Below are positions 53,785 to 62,378 of a stretch of 64,000 bases of DNA, in pieces. The first letter of the stretch is position 1. The number at the start of each line of letters is the position of its first letter. A model generated the notes under the pieces. The model saw nothing but the letters and a program-made list of their open reading frames with translations. It was not told the DNA's origin and searched no databases. The translations under genes were made by a program, and so were the position numbers. Source of the DNA: Thiocystis violascens DSM 198 (GTDB lineage: Bacteria; Pseudomonadota; Gammaproteobacteria; Chromatiales; Chromatiaceae); assembly GCF_000227745.2 (NCBI RefSeq), contig NC_018012.1, positions 434,001 through 498,000 of the forward strand, read 5' to 3'.

Positions 53785-54969
53785 CTCATCACCTATCAGT
53801 TACTCACGGGCATGAAAAGCGGGCAACGGGAGGTCGTTTTGAAGGCACCGCTTCAGACGGCGCAGGCCGCGCGTGAACCACGAGACCAGGCTACGATAGA
53901 GTTTCCTGAAGCTCCAATGCGCGGGGTCGTTCTGCGCCTGGACTTTTTTTCGAGTGGTGTCGGATCGTTCAGCCCCTCGTCTCGGCCGGCGCGAACACAC
54001 CAGTACATGGCCAAGGCCATGATGAGCACCAGTCGCTCCAAACGCTCGGCATGCTGGAGTTGCGAATCCTCCAAGTCGAAGCCCCGGCCCTTGACGTCGG
54101 AGAACATCGGTTCGATGGCCCAGCGAGCAGCGTCGTCAAGCACGCTTGCCCGTGTCGGGGCGGCGTCCATGGCAATGATCCACGGCTCGGGGTGGCCATC
54201 CTCGTGCAGGATCCCGAGGTTCGTGATCACCCCCTGCGCAAACAGGCGCACACCGGTGAAGTAACGTTCCGTCACCCCGTGTGCCAACGCGCCCGTCGTC
54301 GTCTCATCGCCCTGCCCGGTATCCGTTAGCACGTTGCTCTTCAGGCGCAGCCGGTCGCTCCAGCCCCGGGCTTGGAGCCACCCGAACAGGCCCGCCGACG
54401 GATAGAACCGGTCCGCCGATAGCAGCACGCGCGCCCCGGACGGCAGCCAGGCCAGGAGCGGCTCCAACACCACCTGCTGGCCCGCGAAGCCGAGATTGGC
54501 CGCCCCTTCCTCAGCCCGCCACGCCAGCGGTATCGCGCGATCACCCACCCGCAACGCCACCATCAGCAGCGCCATCCGATCACCCAAATCGGTTTGGTCC
54601 AGGCTCAACAACACCGTCTGACCATGGCTGGCCGCCTTCGCCAACTCCGCTCGTGCAAAGGGCTCAATCACCATTCCCGGACCCAACCGCGGATTCTTCA
54701 GCAAACGCCTCAGCCATTGCTCGCGCATGTCCTGCCGCTCGGTGTCCAAGGGCAGCAGATTGGCCAACTCCACCGTGTTCGGGGTTTGGCCTTCGATCAT
54801 CGCCCCGACCGCCAACGCCAGCTTGCTCACCACCGTCTTGCGCAGACGCGGGTGCACCTCGCGCAGCCCGCACGCCACTTCATCAGCCAATCGTTTGACG
54901 CTTCCCATGATCCTCAATCACCTCAACATCGACTGAGCGGCAGTTTGCCAGAATGTGATAGGTGATGAG
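53785..54969 (-). mobile_element. IS4-family element, copy B (left arm of a composite)
   Basis: Same 1185-bp element as at 23791-24975 with ends CTCATCACCTATCA. On its left is CAAGGAGATC (53775-53784). The matching duplicate is not on its own right side but after the partial copy, at 55550-55559. The 53785-55549 segment therefore entered, or was later reshaped, as one unit. Confidence 0.93.
53853..54908 (-). CDS. IS4-family transposase (copy B)
   Basis: The 351-residue protein is identical to the transposase at 23859-24914, with the same intact DDE landmarks (LSLDQTDLGD, VLLSADRFYPS, WAIEPMFSDVKGRG). The ATG has GAGG four bases before it. It lies between murJ and rpsT, transcribed in the same direction as murJ, and could provide read-through transcription towards murJ. 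Confidence 0.9.
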   Translation of the reverse strand: MGSVKRLADEVACGLREVHPRLRKTVVSKLALAVGAMIEGQTPNTVELANLLPLDTERQDMREQWLRRLLKNPRLGPGMVIEPFARAELAKAASHGQTVLLSLDQTDLGDRMALLMVALRVGDRAIPLAWRAEEGAANLGFAGQQVVLEPLLAWLPSGARVLLSADRFYPSAGLFGWLQARGWSDRLRLKSNVLTDTGQGDETTTGALAHGVTERYFTGVRLFAQGVITNLGILHEDGHPEPWIIAMDAAPTRASVLDDAARWAIEPMFSDVKGRGFDLEDSQLQHAERLERLVLIMALAMYWCVRAGRDEGLNDPTPLEKKSRRRTTPRIGASGNSIVAWSRGSRAACAV

Positions 54970-55126
54970 ATCTCAATACAACCAAAAACACAATGCTTAG
55001 GTTGAGCCTAACCTGCACGGAAAACGTACAAGCGTAGCGTTCAGCCGTTCGTGGCGAGCCACGCGGCCCTCACAGGCAGCAGTTCTACCCCGGATGTTTC
55101 ATAAACCTGTGGGCAGGTCCAGAAAC
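54970..55126. other. Passenger segment between IS4 copies
   Basis: About 157 bases that belong neither to IS4 nor to the rpsT-murJ spacer. It contains a TTAGGTTGAGCCTAACC hairpin and a REP-like CAGCCGTTCGTGG. No gene is visible. Confidence 0.5.
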
Positions 55127-55190
55127 CCCCCGGTGTCAGGATAGAAGTCGCCTCCCTTTTGGGAGGCGACTTCTATCCTGACACCGGGGG
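55127..55190. repeat. Perfect 30-bp inverted repeat with TTTT loop
   Basis: Arms 55127-55156 (starting CCCCCGGTGTCAGG) and 55161-55190 are exact complements around four T. It abuts the broken edge of the IS4 remnant. It looks like two identical IS ends joined head to head, or a strong transcription terminator. Confidence 0.85.
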
Positions 55191-55549
55191 ACACCGTCTG
55201 ACCATGGCTGGCCGCCTTCGCCAACTCCGCTCGCGCAAAGGGCTCGATCACCATCCCCGGACCCAACCGCGGATTCTTCAGCAAACGCCTCAGCCATTGC
55301 TCGCGCAGATCCTGCCGCTCGGTGTCCAAGGGCAGCAGATTGGCCAACTCCACCGTGTTCGGGGTTTGGCCTTCGATCATCGCCCCGACCGCCAGCGCCA
55401 GCTTGTTCACCACCGTCTTGCGCAGGCGCGGATGTACCTCGCGCAGCCCGCGCGCCACTTCATCAGCCAATCGTTTGACGCTTCCCATGATCCTCACTCC
55501 ACTCAACATCGCCTGAGCGGCAGTTTGCCAGAATGTGATAGGTGATGAG
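55191..55549 (-). pseudogene. IS4-family remnant (N-terminal third of transposase plus right end)
   Basis: This 359-bp piece corresponds exactly to 54611-54969 of copy B but with scattered differences, so it is an older, diverged copy rather than a recent duplicate. It encodes the first ~110 residues (MGSVKRLADEVARGLREVHP...) up to SHGQTV, then breaks at the perfect inverted repeat. Its outer end TGATAGGTGATGAG is followed by CAAGGAGATC, the right half of the target duplication. Confidence 0.85.
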
Positions 55550-55650
55550 CAAGGAGATCAAAGAATTGACAATCGGCCCCAATTCAGGAAGAATGCTCGG
55601 TCTTAAAGTTTTGGATAAAAATTCAAAAACCGGATTTTCAGGAGACCCAG

Positions 55651-55914
55651 TTGGCTAACTCAGTACAAGCCCGTAAGCGCGCCCGTCAGGCCGAGGTCCA
55701 TCGCCAGCGCAATGCCGCGCAACGCAGCACCCTGCGCACCTTTATTAAGAAGGTCATCAAGGCGATTCGTTCGGAAGATAAGGAAGCCGCAACCCAAGCC
55801 TACAAGGACGCCGTGCCACGGATTGATCGCGCCGCGCGCAAGGGTTTGATCCACGCCAATAAGGCGGCGCGCCACAAGAGCCGTCTCAACGCTCATATCA
55901 AGGCAATGGCCTGA
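55651..55914 (+). CDS. rpsT: 30S ribosomal protein S20
   Basis: The 87-residue basic helical protein binds 16S rRNA early in 30S assembly. It begins (UUG)ANSVQARKRARQAEVHRQRN and carries the S20 pattern LRTFIKKVIKAI and KGLIHANKAARHKSRLNAHIKAM. The start is TTG at 55651 with an AGGAGA site; a UUG start is also used by enterobacterial rpsT, where it serves autoregulation. The promoter region upstream was brought close to the IS4 remnant, which ends ~100 bp before the start. Confidence 0.95.
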   Translation: MANSVQARKRARQAEVHRQRNAAQRSTLRTFIKKVIKAIRSEDKEAATQAYKDAVPRIDRAARKGLIHANKAARHKSRLNAHIKAMA

Positions 55915-55915
55915 T

Positions 55916-55945
55916 CGAAAAAACCGGCTTCTAGCCGGTTTTTTT
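55916..55945 (+). terminator. Rho-independent terminator of rpsT
   Basis: AAACCGGCTTCTAGCCGGTTT forms a stem of AACCGGCT with a short loop followed by seven T, two bases after the rpsT stop. The next gene's ATG directly follows the T tract. Confidence 0.85.
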
Positions 55946-56698
55946 ATGTCGTCCATGTTTGCGCTCGATCAGGTTTGCAAGCGTTACGGACAGGCGACCG
56001 CCCTTGACGGGATCACGCTGACATTCGAGCGGGGGCGAACCACCGCGCTGATCGGACCCTCGGGGTGCGGCAAATCGACTCTGCTGCGTTTATTGATCGG
56101 GCTGCTGACTCCCGACGCGGGCAGCGTCCGCTTTGACGCTCAGCCCCTGGAGGCGGCAAGCCTGCGTCGTCTGCGCCAGCGGATGGGGTATGTCATCCAG
56201 CAGGGCGGCCTGTTCCCGCACCTCACGGCTCGCCAGAACGTAACCTTGATGGCGCGTCACCTCGGCTGGTCCCAGGCGCGCATCGCGCCGCGCCTGGCGG
56301 ACCTCACCGCACTGACCCACTTCCCGGCCGACGGTCTGGACCGCTTTCCGAGCGAACTCTCCGGCGGTCAGAATCAGCGCGTGGCCCTGATGCGCGCGCT
56401 CATGCTCGACCCGGAGGCGCTGCTGCTCGACGAGCCGCTCGGCGCCCTGGACCCGATGATCCGCTACGAGCTTCAGGAAGAGTTGAAACAGATCTTCGCG
56501 ACCTTGGGCAAGACGGTCGTTTTGGTGACACACGATTTGGCCGAGGCGGCCTTTCTCGCTCACGCCATCGTCCTGATGCGAGCCGGGCGGGTCGTCCAGG
56601 CCGGGTGCCTGACGGATCTGATGACCGCGCCCGCCGAACCTTTCGTCGAACAATTCATCCGCGCCCAGCGCAGCCATCTGACGGAGGGGGTCTTTTGA
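55946..56698 (+). CDS. Osmoprotectant-type ABC transporter ATPase
   Basis: The 250-residue ATPase has Walker A IGPSGCGKSTLLRLL, Q-loop VIQQGGLFPHLT, signature LSGGQNQRVALMRAL, Walker B ALLLDEPLGALDP and the H-loop VTHD. The Q-loop and ALDP...LQEELKQIF regions are like the OpuCA/ProV group that powers uptake of quaternary amines. No CBS domains are present. The ATG follows the rpsT terminator T tract with no ribosome-binding site. An alternative ATG lies nine bases later, also without one. Its stop overlaps the next start. Confidence 0.85.
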   Translation: MSSMFALDQVCKRYGQATALDGITLTFERGRTTALIGPSGCGKSTLLRLLIGLLTPDAGSVRFDAQPLEAASLRRLRQRMGYVIQQGGLFPHLTARQNVTLMARHLGWSQARIAPRLADLTALTHFPADGLDRFPSELSGGQNQRVALMRALMLDPEALLLDEPLGALDPMIRYELQEELKQIFATLGKTVVLVTHDLAEAAFLAHAIVLMRAGRVVQAGCLTDLMTAPAEPFVEQFIRAQRSHLTEGVF

Positions 56699-58194
56699 CT
56701 GCTCGCCGCGCATGGGCTTTTCTCGGCGTGCTGTCCGCCCTGATGCCGCTGCTTGCCGGTTGCGGCCGGACTGGCGACGAGGTCGTGATCGGCAGCAAGA
56801 AGTTTACCGAGAGTGTCGTGCTTGGGGAGGTGCTGAAGGATCTGGTCGCCGATTCCGGCATGCCGGTGCGTCACCGTCGCGCGCTCGGCGGCACCCGGAT
56901 CCTTTTCAATGCCCTGGCCAACGGCGAGATCGACGCCTATGTCGAGTACACCGGAACCCTGACCCATGAAATCCTGGCCCGTGCCGAGCCCCAGGATGAG
57001 GCGGCGCTCGTTGCCCGCCTGGCGCTGGATGGCATCCACATGGCTGGCTCGATCGGTTTTCAGAACAACTTCGCGCTCGGCATCCCGGAGTCCAGGGCGG
57101 CCGCCTTGGGGATCGCGAACATCTCCGACCTGAAGGGCCAACCGGATCTCCGACTGCGCTTTGGCAGCGAGTTCATGGATCGCGACGATGGTTGGCCGGG
57201 GCTGCGCGATGTCTATGGACTGCCGCAGCGCGATGTGCGCGGCGTCGAACACGAGCTGGCCTATCGCGCGCTTGGCGCTGGAGATGCCGACGTCACCGAG
57301 GTCTATACGACCGACGCCGAGATTGCCGCTTACGATCTGCGAACCCTCGTCGACGATCAAGGTTATTTCCCGCGCTACGATGCCGTGCTGCTCTACCGGG
57401 CGGACCTGGAGCAGCGCTCGCCCCTGGCGGTGGCGGCATTGCGGCGCAGTCTCGGTCTGATCGACGCGGAGCGGATGATCGCGCTGAATGCGGCGGTGAA
57501 AATCGATGGCCGCGCCGAGGCCGAGGTTGCCGCCGACTGGCTGCGCACCCGGTTCGATCTCGCGGCCGCCGCCCCGACCGAGGGCCGCGCCGCACGCCTG
57601 CTACGCTATACCCTTGAGCACGCGATGCTGGTCGGCGTGTCGCTTCTGGCGGCGGTGGTCGTGGCCGTGCCGCTCGGCATCCTGGCCGCCTACCGCCGCC
57701 GTCTGGGGCAGTCTCTGCTTGCCCTGGTCGGCATCCTGCAAACCATTCCGGCCCTGGCGCTGCTGGTGGTCATGATCCCCTTTCTCGGGATCGGCGCGGG
57801 TCCGGCCCTGGTGGCGCTGTTTCTCTACAGTCTGCTGCCGATCGTTCGCAACACCCATGCCGGTCTCGTTGGCATCCCAGCCACCCTGCGCGAGTCCGCC
57901 GACGCCTTGGGGCTGTCGGCTGGCGCCCGTCTGTGGCGGATCGAACTGCCGCTGGCGCTGCCAACCTTGCTCGCCGGTATCAAAACCGCGGCCGTGATCA
58001 ACATCGGCGCGGCTACGCTTGGCGCACTGATCGGCGCCGGCGGGTATGGTCAGCCGATTCTGGCCGGCATTCGGCTCGACGACACGGGTTTGATCCTGGA
58101 AGGCGCCATCCCCTCGGCGCTGTTCGCGCTCGCCGCGCAATGGCTGTTCGAGCGGGCGGAGCGGGCGGTGGTTCCGCGCGGGATTCGCAGCTAA
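56695..58194 (+). CDS. Fused substrate-binding protein/permease of an osmoprotectant ABC transporter
   Basis: The start is a TTG at 56695 (GGAGGGGG five bases upstream) overlapping the ATPase stop; this gives a lipoprotein-type signal LSALMPLLAGCG. Residues ~30-295 form an OpuAC-like binding domain (VVIGSKKFTESVVLGEVL, GEIDAYVEYTGTLTHEIL, ..ADVTEVYTTDAEI). Residues ~310-490 form a five- to six-helix permease with the ABC contact loop ESADALGLSAGARLWRIELPLALP. With the ATPase this is a complete two-gene importer, probably for glycine betaine, choline or a related osmolyte. Confidence 0.85.
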   Translation: MTARRAWAFLGVLSALMPLLAGCGRTGDEVVIGSKKFTESVVLGEVLKDLVADSGMPVRHRRALGGTRILFNALANGEIDAYVEYTGTLTHEILARAEPQDEAALVARLALDGIHMAGSIGFQNNFALGIPESRAAALGIANISDLKGQPDLRLRFGSEFMDRDDGWPGLRDVYGLPQRDVRGVEHELAYRALGAGDADVTEVYTTDAEIAAYDLRTLVDDQGYFPRYDAVLLYRADLEQRSPLAVAALRRSLGLIDAERMIALNAAVKIDGRAEAEVAADWLRTRFDLAAAAPTEGRAARLLRYTLEHAMLVGVSLLAAVVVAVPLGILAAYRRRLGQSLLALVGILQTIPALALLVVMIPFLGIGAGPALVALFLYSLLPIVRNTHAGLVGIPATLRESADALGLSAGARLWRIELPLALPTLLAGIKTAAVINIGAATLGALIGAGGYGQPILAGIRLDDTGLILEGAIPSALFALAAQWLFERAERAVVPRGIRS

Positions 58195-58278
58195 ACCGCG
58201 TCCAGAGCGAAATGCGTAATTTTCGTTATGTGTTCAATGATGTGGATTTCAGCGACATCAGGTAGAGACGCGGTTTAG
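58191..58278 (+). repeat. 88-bp MITE-like repeat, copy 1
   Basis: Perfect 12-bp ends CTAAACCGCGTC and GACGCGGTTTAG enclose 64 bases. The left end contains the transporter stop codon. It shares ends and the inner motif CCAGAGCGAAA with an 88-bp copy at 59240-59327 in opposite orientation. Confidence 0.8.
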
Positions 58279-58293
58279 AAATTTATATTTTTT

Positions 58294-59229
58294 AACCCAA
58301 GTTGCTACCCAGCGAGATTCAGAAGAGGAAGTTGAGGCTGCAGGCCAGGATAAAGAATGCCGTCTTGAGTTCAAAACCGGCAGCGGTCACGCTGTGGATA
58401 TGCTTGGGTAGCAATCGCTCGATGAGGCTCCCGGTCGTTTCCACGGCATGACGCGCGGAGGACATCAAGTACGTCAGCGCCGGTTCGTGGGGACGCTTGG
58501 AGTTTTTCTTGCGGAGCGGCAGCAGATGCAAACCTGCTTCCTTCAGGAGATCCTCATAGCCATAGTCGTTATAGGCTTTATCGCCAGTGATCGTCGCCTG
58601 AGCCGGGAGATCGAAGGCATATTGTTTCAATGCTTTAGCATCGCTGTCCGCGCCGGGTGTCAGAAAAAACTCGATGGGTTGTCCTTGAGCAGTGACCATC
58701 AGGTGGATTTTGACTCCATAGAAGTAGCGGTGTTTGCTCGCCTGGTAGCCGCGCCAGGCTTCGCCTTGATAACGACGACAGCGACGAATCCGGATGTTGT
58801 CGCAGACGGGGAGCGGAAAGCTGTCGACGATATAGAGACGCTCGGTGTTCAATTGATGCCCGAGGCTGGCCAAGACATGAAACAACGGCATCACGAACGG
58901 TTCGCAACGATGGAGACGGCGCACGAAGCGACTCGCACTGAGCCGATGTGGCAGATAGCCCGTTTCATGCAAGAACCGATGTGCCCGTTTGAAGCATCCG
59001 CCAAACTCGAGGGCAGCGACCAACGCGGTGGTGAGAATTTCCGCGTCGGACACCTGACACTGGGGGTCTTCACGATGACCGAGTGCTTTCAACAGATCGT
59101 CACAAAAGCAGTACACGAATATAATTTGTGTATCCATCGGGGTTCCTCGCCAGTCGTTGCGCAGTAGGGGTACTCACAACGCTAGCAAACTCCGATGGAC
59201 GCCGATCCATCAAGGTGGCAACTTGGGTT
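58294..59229 (-). mobile_element. IS982-family element
   Basis: Ends are AACCCAAGTTGC on the left and GCAACTTGGGTT on the right, both next to runs of T that hide the exact target duplication. The element is ~936 bp and lies between the two 88-bp repeats. Confidence 0.85.
58319..59137 (-). CDS. IS982-family transposase
   Basis: The 272-residue DDE transposase has the IS982 landmarks: VSDAEILTTALVAAL near the start, YIVDSFPLPVCDNIRI (first Asp), YFYGVKIHLMVTAQGQPIEFFLTPG and the second Asp in TITGDKAYNDYGYEDLL, then LLPLRKKNSKRP and the Glu in ETTGSLIERLLPKHIHSVTAAGFELK. All catalytic residues are present and the length is typical, so it may be active. Confidence 0.9.
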   Translation of the reverse strand: MDTQIIFVYCFCDDLLKALGHREDPQCQVSDAEILTTALVAALEFGGCFKRAHRFLHETGYLPHRLSASRFVRRLHRCEPFVMPLFHVLASLGHQLNTERLYIVDSFPLPVCDNIRIRRCRRYQGEAWRGYQASKHRYFYGVKIHLMVTAQGQPIEFFLTPGADSDAKALKQYAFDLPAQATITGDKAYNDYGYEDLLKEAGLHLLPLRKKNSKRPHEPALTYLMSSARHAVETTGSLIERLLPKHIHSVTAAGFELKTAFFILACSLNFLF

Positions 59230-59239
59230 TTTTAATATT

Positions 59240-59327
59240 TTAAACCGCGCCCCACCGGGATGTCCGTCATGGCGCAAAAGCTGGAGAAAGCCACAAAACG
59301 ACGTTTTTCGCTCTGGGCGCGGTTTAA
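59240..59327 (-). repeat. 88-bp MITE-like repeat, copy 2
   Basis: Perfect 13-bp ends TTAAACCGCGCCC and GGGCGCGGTTTAA. Same length as copy 1, and in reverse orientation it shares CCAGAGCGAAA and GACATC motifs. It ends eight bases before the lgt stop. Confidence 0.8.
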
Positions 59328-59335
59328 GAGAGCAA

Positions 59336-60184
59336 TCAGTGCGCTGGCGGTCGCCCCGTCGAGGTTTGGGGACGATACGCGAGCGCCAGCAGGAGCGCTC
59401 CGGCGAGGATCATGGGGAGCGTCAGCAACTGCCCCATGGTGAGCCAGTCGAAGGCGAGGTAGCCGATGTGGGCATCCGGCAACCGCACGAATTCCACCAT
59501 GAATCGGAATGTCCCGTAACCGAGCAGAAACAGACCCGAGACGGCCATCATGGGGCGCGGTTTGCGGGAGAAGAACCAGAGGATGAAAAACAGCGCGAGT
59601 CCTTCCAGCGCCGCTTCGTAGAGTTGCGAGGCATGGACCGGCGGACTCCAGAGGGCGTCCCGCGCTTGATCCAGGCATTGACCTGGAAATTCGTCACAGG
59701 GCAGGCGCATGCCCCAGGGGGCGTCGGTGCGATGCCCCCACAGCTCTCCGTTGATGAAATTGCCGAGCCGTCCGGCGAGGAGCCCCGGCGGGACGAGCGG
59801 AGCCAGAAAGTCGGCGACCTGGAAGAAGCGTATCCGCTGTCGGCGCGCGAAGTAGAGGATGGCCAGCAGGACACCGATCAAACCGCCGTGAAAGGACATG
59901 CCGCCTTCCCAGACCTTTAAGAGATTTAGCGGGTTGGCGAGGATCTGGTCGAAGCCGTAGAAAAACATGTAGCCGAGACGTCCGCCGGCGATGGTGCCGA
60001 TGACGCAATAGAAAATCAGGTCGTCCACCATCTCGCCGGTCCAGCCGGAGCCCGGTCGCGAGCCGCGCCAGCGGCCCAGCGTCCAGGCCACGGCGAAGCC
60101 GACGAGATACATGAGACCGTACCAATGGACCTTGAGCGGTCCAATGGCCAGCGCGATGGGGTCGAGATCGGGGTAGGTCAACAT
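59336..60184 (-). CDS. lgt: Prolipoprotein diacylglyceryl transferase
   Basis: The 282-residue inner-membrane enzyme adds diacylglycerol to the lipobox cysteine of prolipoproteins. Seven membrane helices and the Lgt signature [40 protein letters not shown] (with the catalytic Arg) and [12 protein letters not shown] (essential His) are visible. The ATG at 60184 gives [27 protein letters not shown], the normal N-terminus; the frame starts 18 bases earlier at another Met without conservation. Confidence 0.95.
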   Translation of the reverse strand: MLTYPDLDPIALAIGPLKVHWYGLMYLVGFAVAWTLGRWRGSRPGSGWTGEMVDDLIFYCVIGTIAGGRLGYMFFYGFDQILANPLNLLKVWEGGMSFHGGLIGVLLAILYFARRQRIRFFQVADFLAPLVPPGLLAGRLGNFINGELWGHRTDAPWGMRLPCDEFPGQCLDQARDALWSPPVHASQLYEAALEGLALFFILWFFSRKPRPMMAVSGLFLLGYGTFRFMVEFVRLPDAHIGYLAFDWLTMGQLLTLPMILAGALLLALAYRPQTSTGRPPAH

Positions 60185-60229
60185 GGGTGCGGATGGTATC
60201 ACTGTGATATGACAGGGTTGAAGTGATCG

Positions 60230-60784
60230 TCAGAGTCGATCTGACTGCCTCTGTTTATTGGGATTTCGCAACAGAACATAGACTGCGCCCGTGCCGCCGT
60301 CGCGTCGGGTGGCCGAACAGAAGGCCAGAACCTGATCGTAGAGGCGTAGCCAGTAATTGACCTTCTGCTTGAGCACCGGCTGATTGTCCGAGGAACGATG
60401 CCCCTTGCCATGGATGATGCGCGCGCACCGGACATGACGATGGCCGCACTCGGCAAGGAATTCGGCGAGGAGTTGCCGGGCATGCTCGGCATGCAGACCA
60501 TGCAGATCCACCTCCAGCCCCACCTCGATCGCGCCGCGTTGCAGGTCGGCGATGACGCGGCGTTGAATGCCGGGGCGGACAAACAGGAGGAAGTCGTGCG
60601 TTTCGACTTCGGATTCGGACAGGGTGGCGTTCGCGTCGTCTTCCGGCGGCGCGATGTGGCGCGGGCGCGGAATTGGCGGCGGCTTGGGGCGATAGGTCGC
60701 GACAGCGTCATGCCGCAGCGGCGCGGCGTCCCGGACCTGCTCGCGAAACAAGTCCAGGTCGGCCTCTTGGATTTGCTTCTTCAT
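60230..60784 (-). CDS. Smr-domain protein
   Basis: The 184-residue protein starts MKKQIQEADLDLFREQV, has a proline-rich linker and a C-terminal Smr domain with VDLHGLHAEHARQLLAEFL (DLHG motif, near residue 105), ARIIHGKGHRS (HGKG) and the closing TGAVYVLLRN. Stand-alone Smr proteins of this type (SmrA/SmrB) are endonucleases; SmrB cleaves mRNA at collided ribosomes. This one is closest in layout to the proteobacterial SmrA/YdaL-SmrB group, but I cannot separate the two. It lies between lgt and surE. Confidence 0.85.
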   Translation of the reverse strand: MKKQIQEADLDLFREQVRDAAPLRHDAVATYRPKPPPIPRPRHIAPPEDDANATLSESEVETHDFLLFVRPGIQRRVIADLQRGAIEVGLEVDLHGLHAEHARQLLAEFLAECGHRHVRCARIIHGKGHRSSDNQPVLKQKVNYWLRLYDQVLAFCSATRRDGGTGAVYVLLRNPNKQRQSDRL

Positions 60785-60934
60785 GACGGGTGGCGACCGC
60801 GGTGTGCAGAACTTGGCACCGGAGTATATCAGTGCGGGCGTTGATTCAGCCGGGATGCTTGATGGGTTTCTATTGGGTATGATCCCAGGAGCATTCCCTG
60901 CTTTTATCGCCGTCTTCGGAACGCATGACATCCT

Positions 60935-61690
60935 ATGAAAATCCTGGTCAGTAACGACGACGGCTATCAATCGCCGGGCTTGATCGCACTTGCCAGTGCG
61001 CTGGGTCAGCTCGGAGAGGTCGTGGTGGTCGCGCCGGAGCGCGACCGGAGCGGCGCCAGCAATTCGCTGACCCTGGATGTGCCGCTACGGGCAACGCGCA
61101 CGGCGAATGGCTATATCCGAGTGGATGGAACGCCGACCGATTGCGTGCATCTCGCCCTGACGGGCTTGTTCCAAACCGACCCCGACCCCGATCTCGTGGT
61201 CGCGGGGATCAATCACGGGCCAAATCTAGGCGATGACGTGCTCTATTCCGGGACGGTCGCGGCGGCGACCGAGGGGCGCTTCCTGGGCCTGCCCTCGATG
61301 GCGGTGTCCATCGTCTCGCATGAGCCCAGGTACCTGGCGACGGCGTCCAGAGTCGCCGTGCGGCTGGTCTCTCGATTACGCGAGCATCCGCTGGAGTCCA
61401 GCATCATCCTCAATGTGAATGTGCCGGATCTGCCGTACGAGGATCTTAAGGGATTCGTGGCAACCCGGCTTGGGCATCGACACAAGGCGGAGCCGGTGGT
61501 GATGGCGAGGGATCCCCGAGGCCGGACGATTTACTGGGTCGGCCCCGCGGGACCGGAGCAGGATGCCGGACCGGGAACGGATTTCGATGCCGTGCGTCAT
61601 GGTTTCGTCTCGATCACCCCCTTGCAGGTCGACCTGACTCGCCACGCCGCGCTAGAGACGCTTGGCCATTGGTTGGCGGCCAGAGGATGA
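60935..61690 (+). CDS. surE: 5'-nucleotidase SurE
   Basis: This 251-residue metal-dependent nucleotide phosphatase starts [16 protein letters not shown] with the metal-binding DD pair, then [15 protein letters not shown], the nucleotide loop [13 protein letters not shown] and [23 protein letters not shown]. It dephosphorylates 5' and 3' nucleoside monophosphates, mainly in stationary phase. It is the first gene of surE-pcm-nlpD-rpoS, an order conserved in Gammaproteobacteria. Its stop overlaps the pcm ATG. Confidence 0.96.
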   Translation: MKILVSNDDGYQSPGLIALASALGQLGEVVVVAPERDRSGASNSLTLDVPLRATRTANGYIRVDGTPTDCVHLALTGLFQTDPDPDLVVAGINHGPNLGDDVLYSGTVAAATEGRFLGLPSMAVSIVSHEPRYLATASRVAVRLVSRLREHPLESSIILNVNVPDLPYEDLKGFVATRLGHRHKAEPVVMARDPRGRTIYWVGPAGPEQDAGPGTDFDAVRHGFVSITPLQVDLTRHAALETLGHWLAARG

Positions 61691-62370
61691 TTGAGGTGAC
61701 GATGGATCCAGGGATCGGGATGACCTCCCTGCGCACACGGAAACGGTTGATTCTCCGTCTGCGCGAGGCCGGGATTCACGCGCCGGAGGTGCTGACAGCG
61801 ATGCGGGATCTGCCGCGGCATCTGTTTGTGGACGAGGCGCTGGCGAGCCGGGCCTACGAAGATTCGGCGCTGCCGATCGGTCATGGTCAGACCATCTCTC
61901 AGCCCTATACCGTCGCGCGCATGACGCAATCGCTGTTGGAACGCGTCAGGCCGGATACGGTGCTTGAAATCGGCACGGGTTCGGGTTTTCAAACCGCCGT
62001 GCTCGCCTCCATGGTGCGCCGTGTCTACAGTGTGGAACGCGTGCGCGAATTGCTGGATCGCGCGCGGCAACGGTTGAGTGCTCTCAAACAGCGAAATATT
62101 CGTTTTCTGCTTGGCGATGGGTCGAAGGGCTGGCTTGACTATGCGCCCTACGATGGCATCCTGGTGACCGCCGCGCCACGCGGAGTGCCGCGGCTGCTGG
62201 CCGAGCAACTGGCGCCGGGAGGAGTCATGGTGCTGCCGATCGGGGATGCCGCGCGGCAGATGCTGGTGCGAGTCACCAGGGTCGGGGATGGATTCGAGCA
62301 GGAGATGCTGGAAGCGGTGAGTTTTGTGCCCTTGCTGATGGGAATTTCCGATTCGGTATCGGAAGGATAA
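61687..62370 (+). CDS. pcm: Protein-L-isoaspartate O-methyltransferase
   Basis: The ~227-residue SAM-dependent enzyme repairs isoaspartyl residues in aged proteins. It has the family region [32 protein letters not shown], the SAM motif [17 protein letters not shown], motif post-I VYSVER and [14 protein letters not shown]. The ATG at 61687 overlaps the surE stop; a second in-frame ATG lies 15 bases later. It shares the stationary-phase operon. Confidence 0.95.
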   Translation: MIEVTMDPGIGMTSLRTRKRLILRLREAGIHAPEVLTAMRDLPRHLFVDEALASRAYEDSALPIGHGQTISQPYTVARMTQSLLERVRPDTVLEIGTGSGFQTAVLASMVRRVYSVERVRELLDRARQRLSALKQRNIRFLLGDGSKGWLDYAPYDGILVTAAPRGVPRLLAEQLAPGGVMVLPIGDAARQMLVRVTRVGDGFEQEMLEAVSFVPLLMGISDSVSEG

Positions 62371-62378
62371 GCGGGTTG

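Noticed and set aside
54970..55126. A further attC site around TTAGGTTGAGCCTAACC
   Set aside because: The boxes are in the wrong order and spacing, there are no inner arms, and it lies far from the cassette region.
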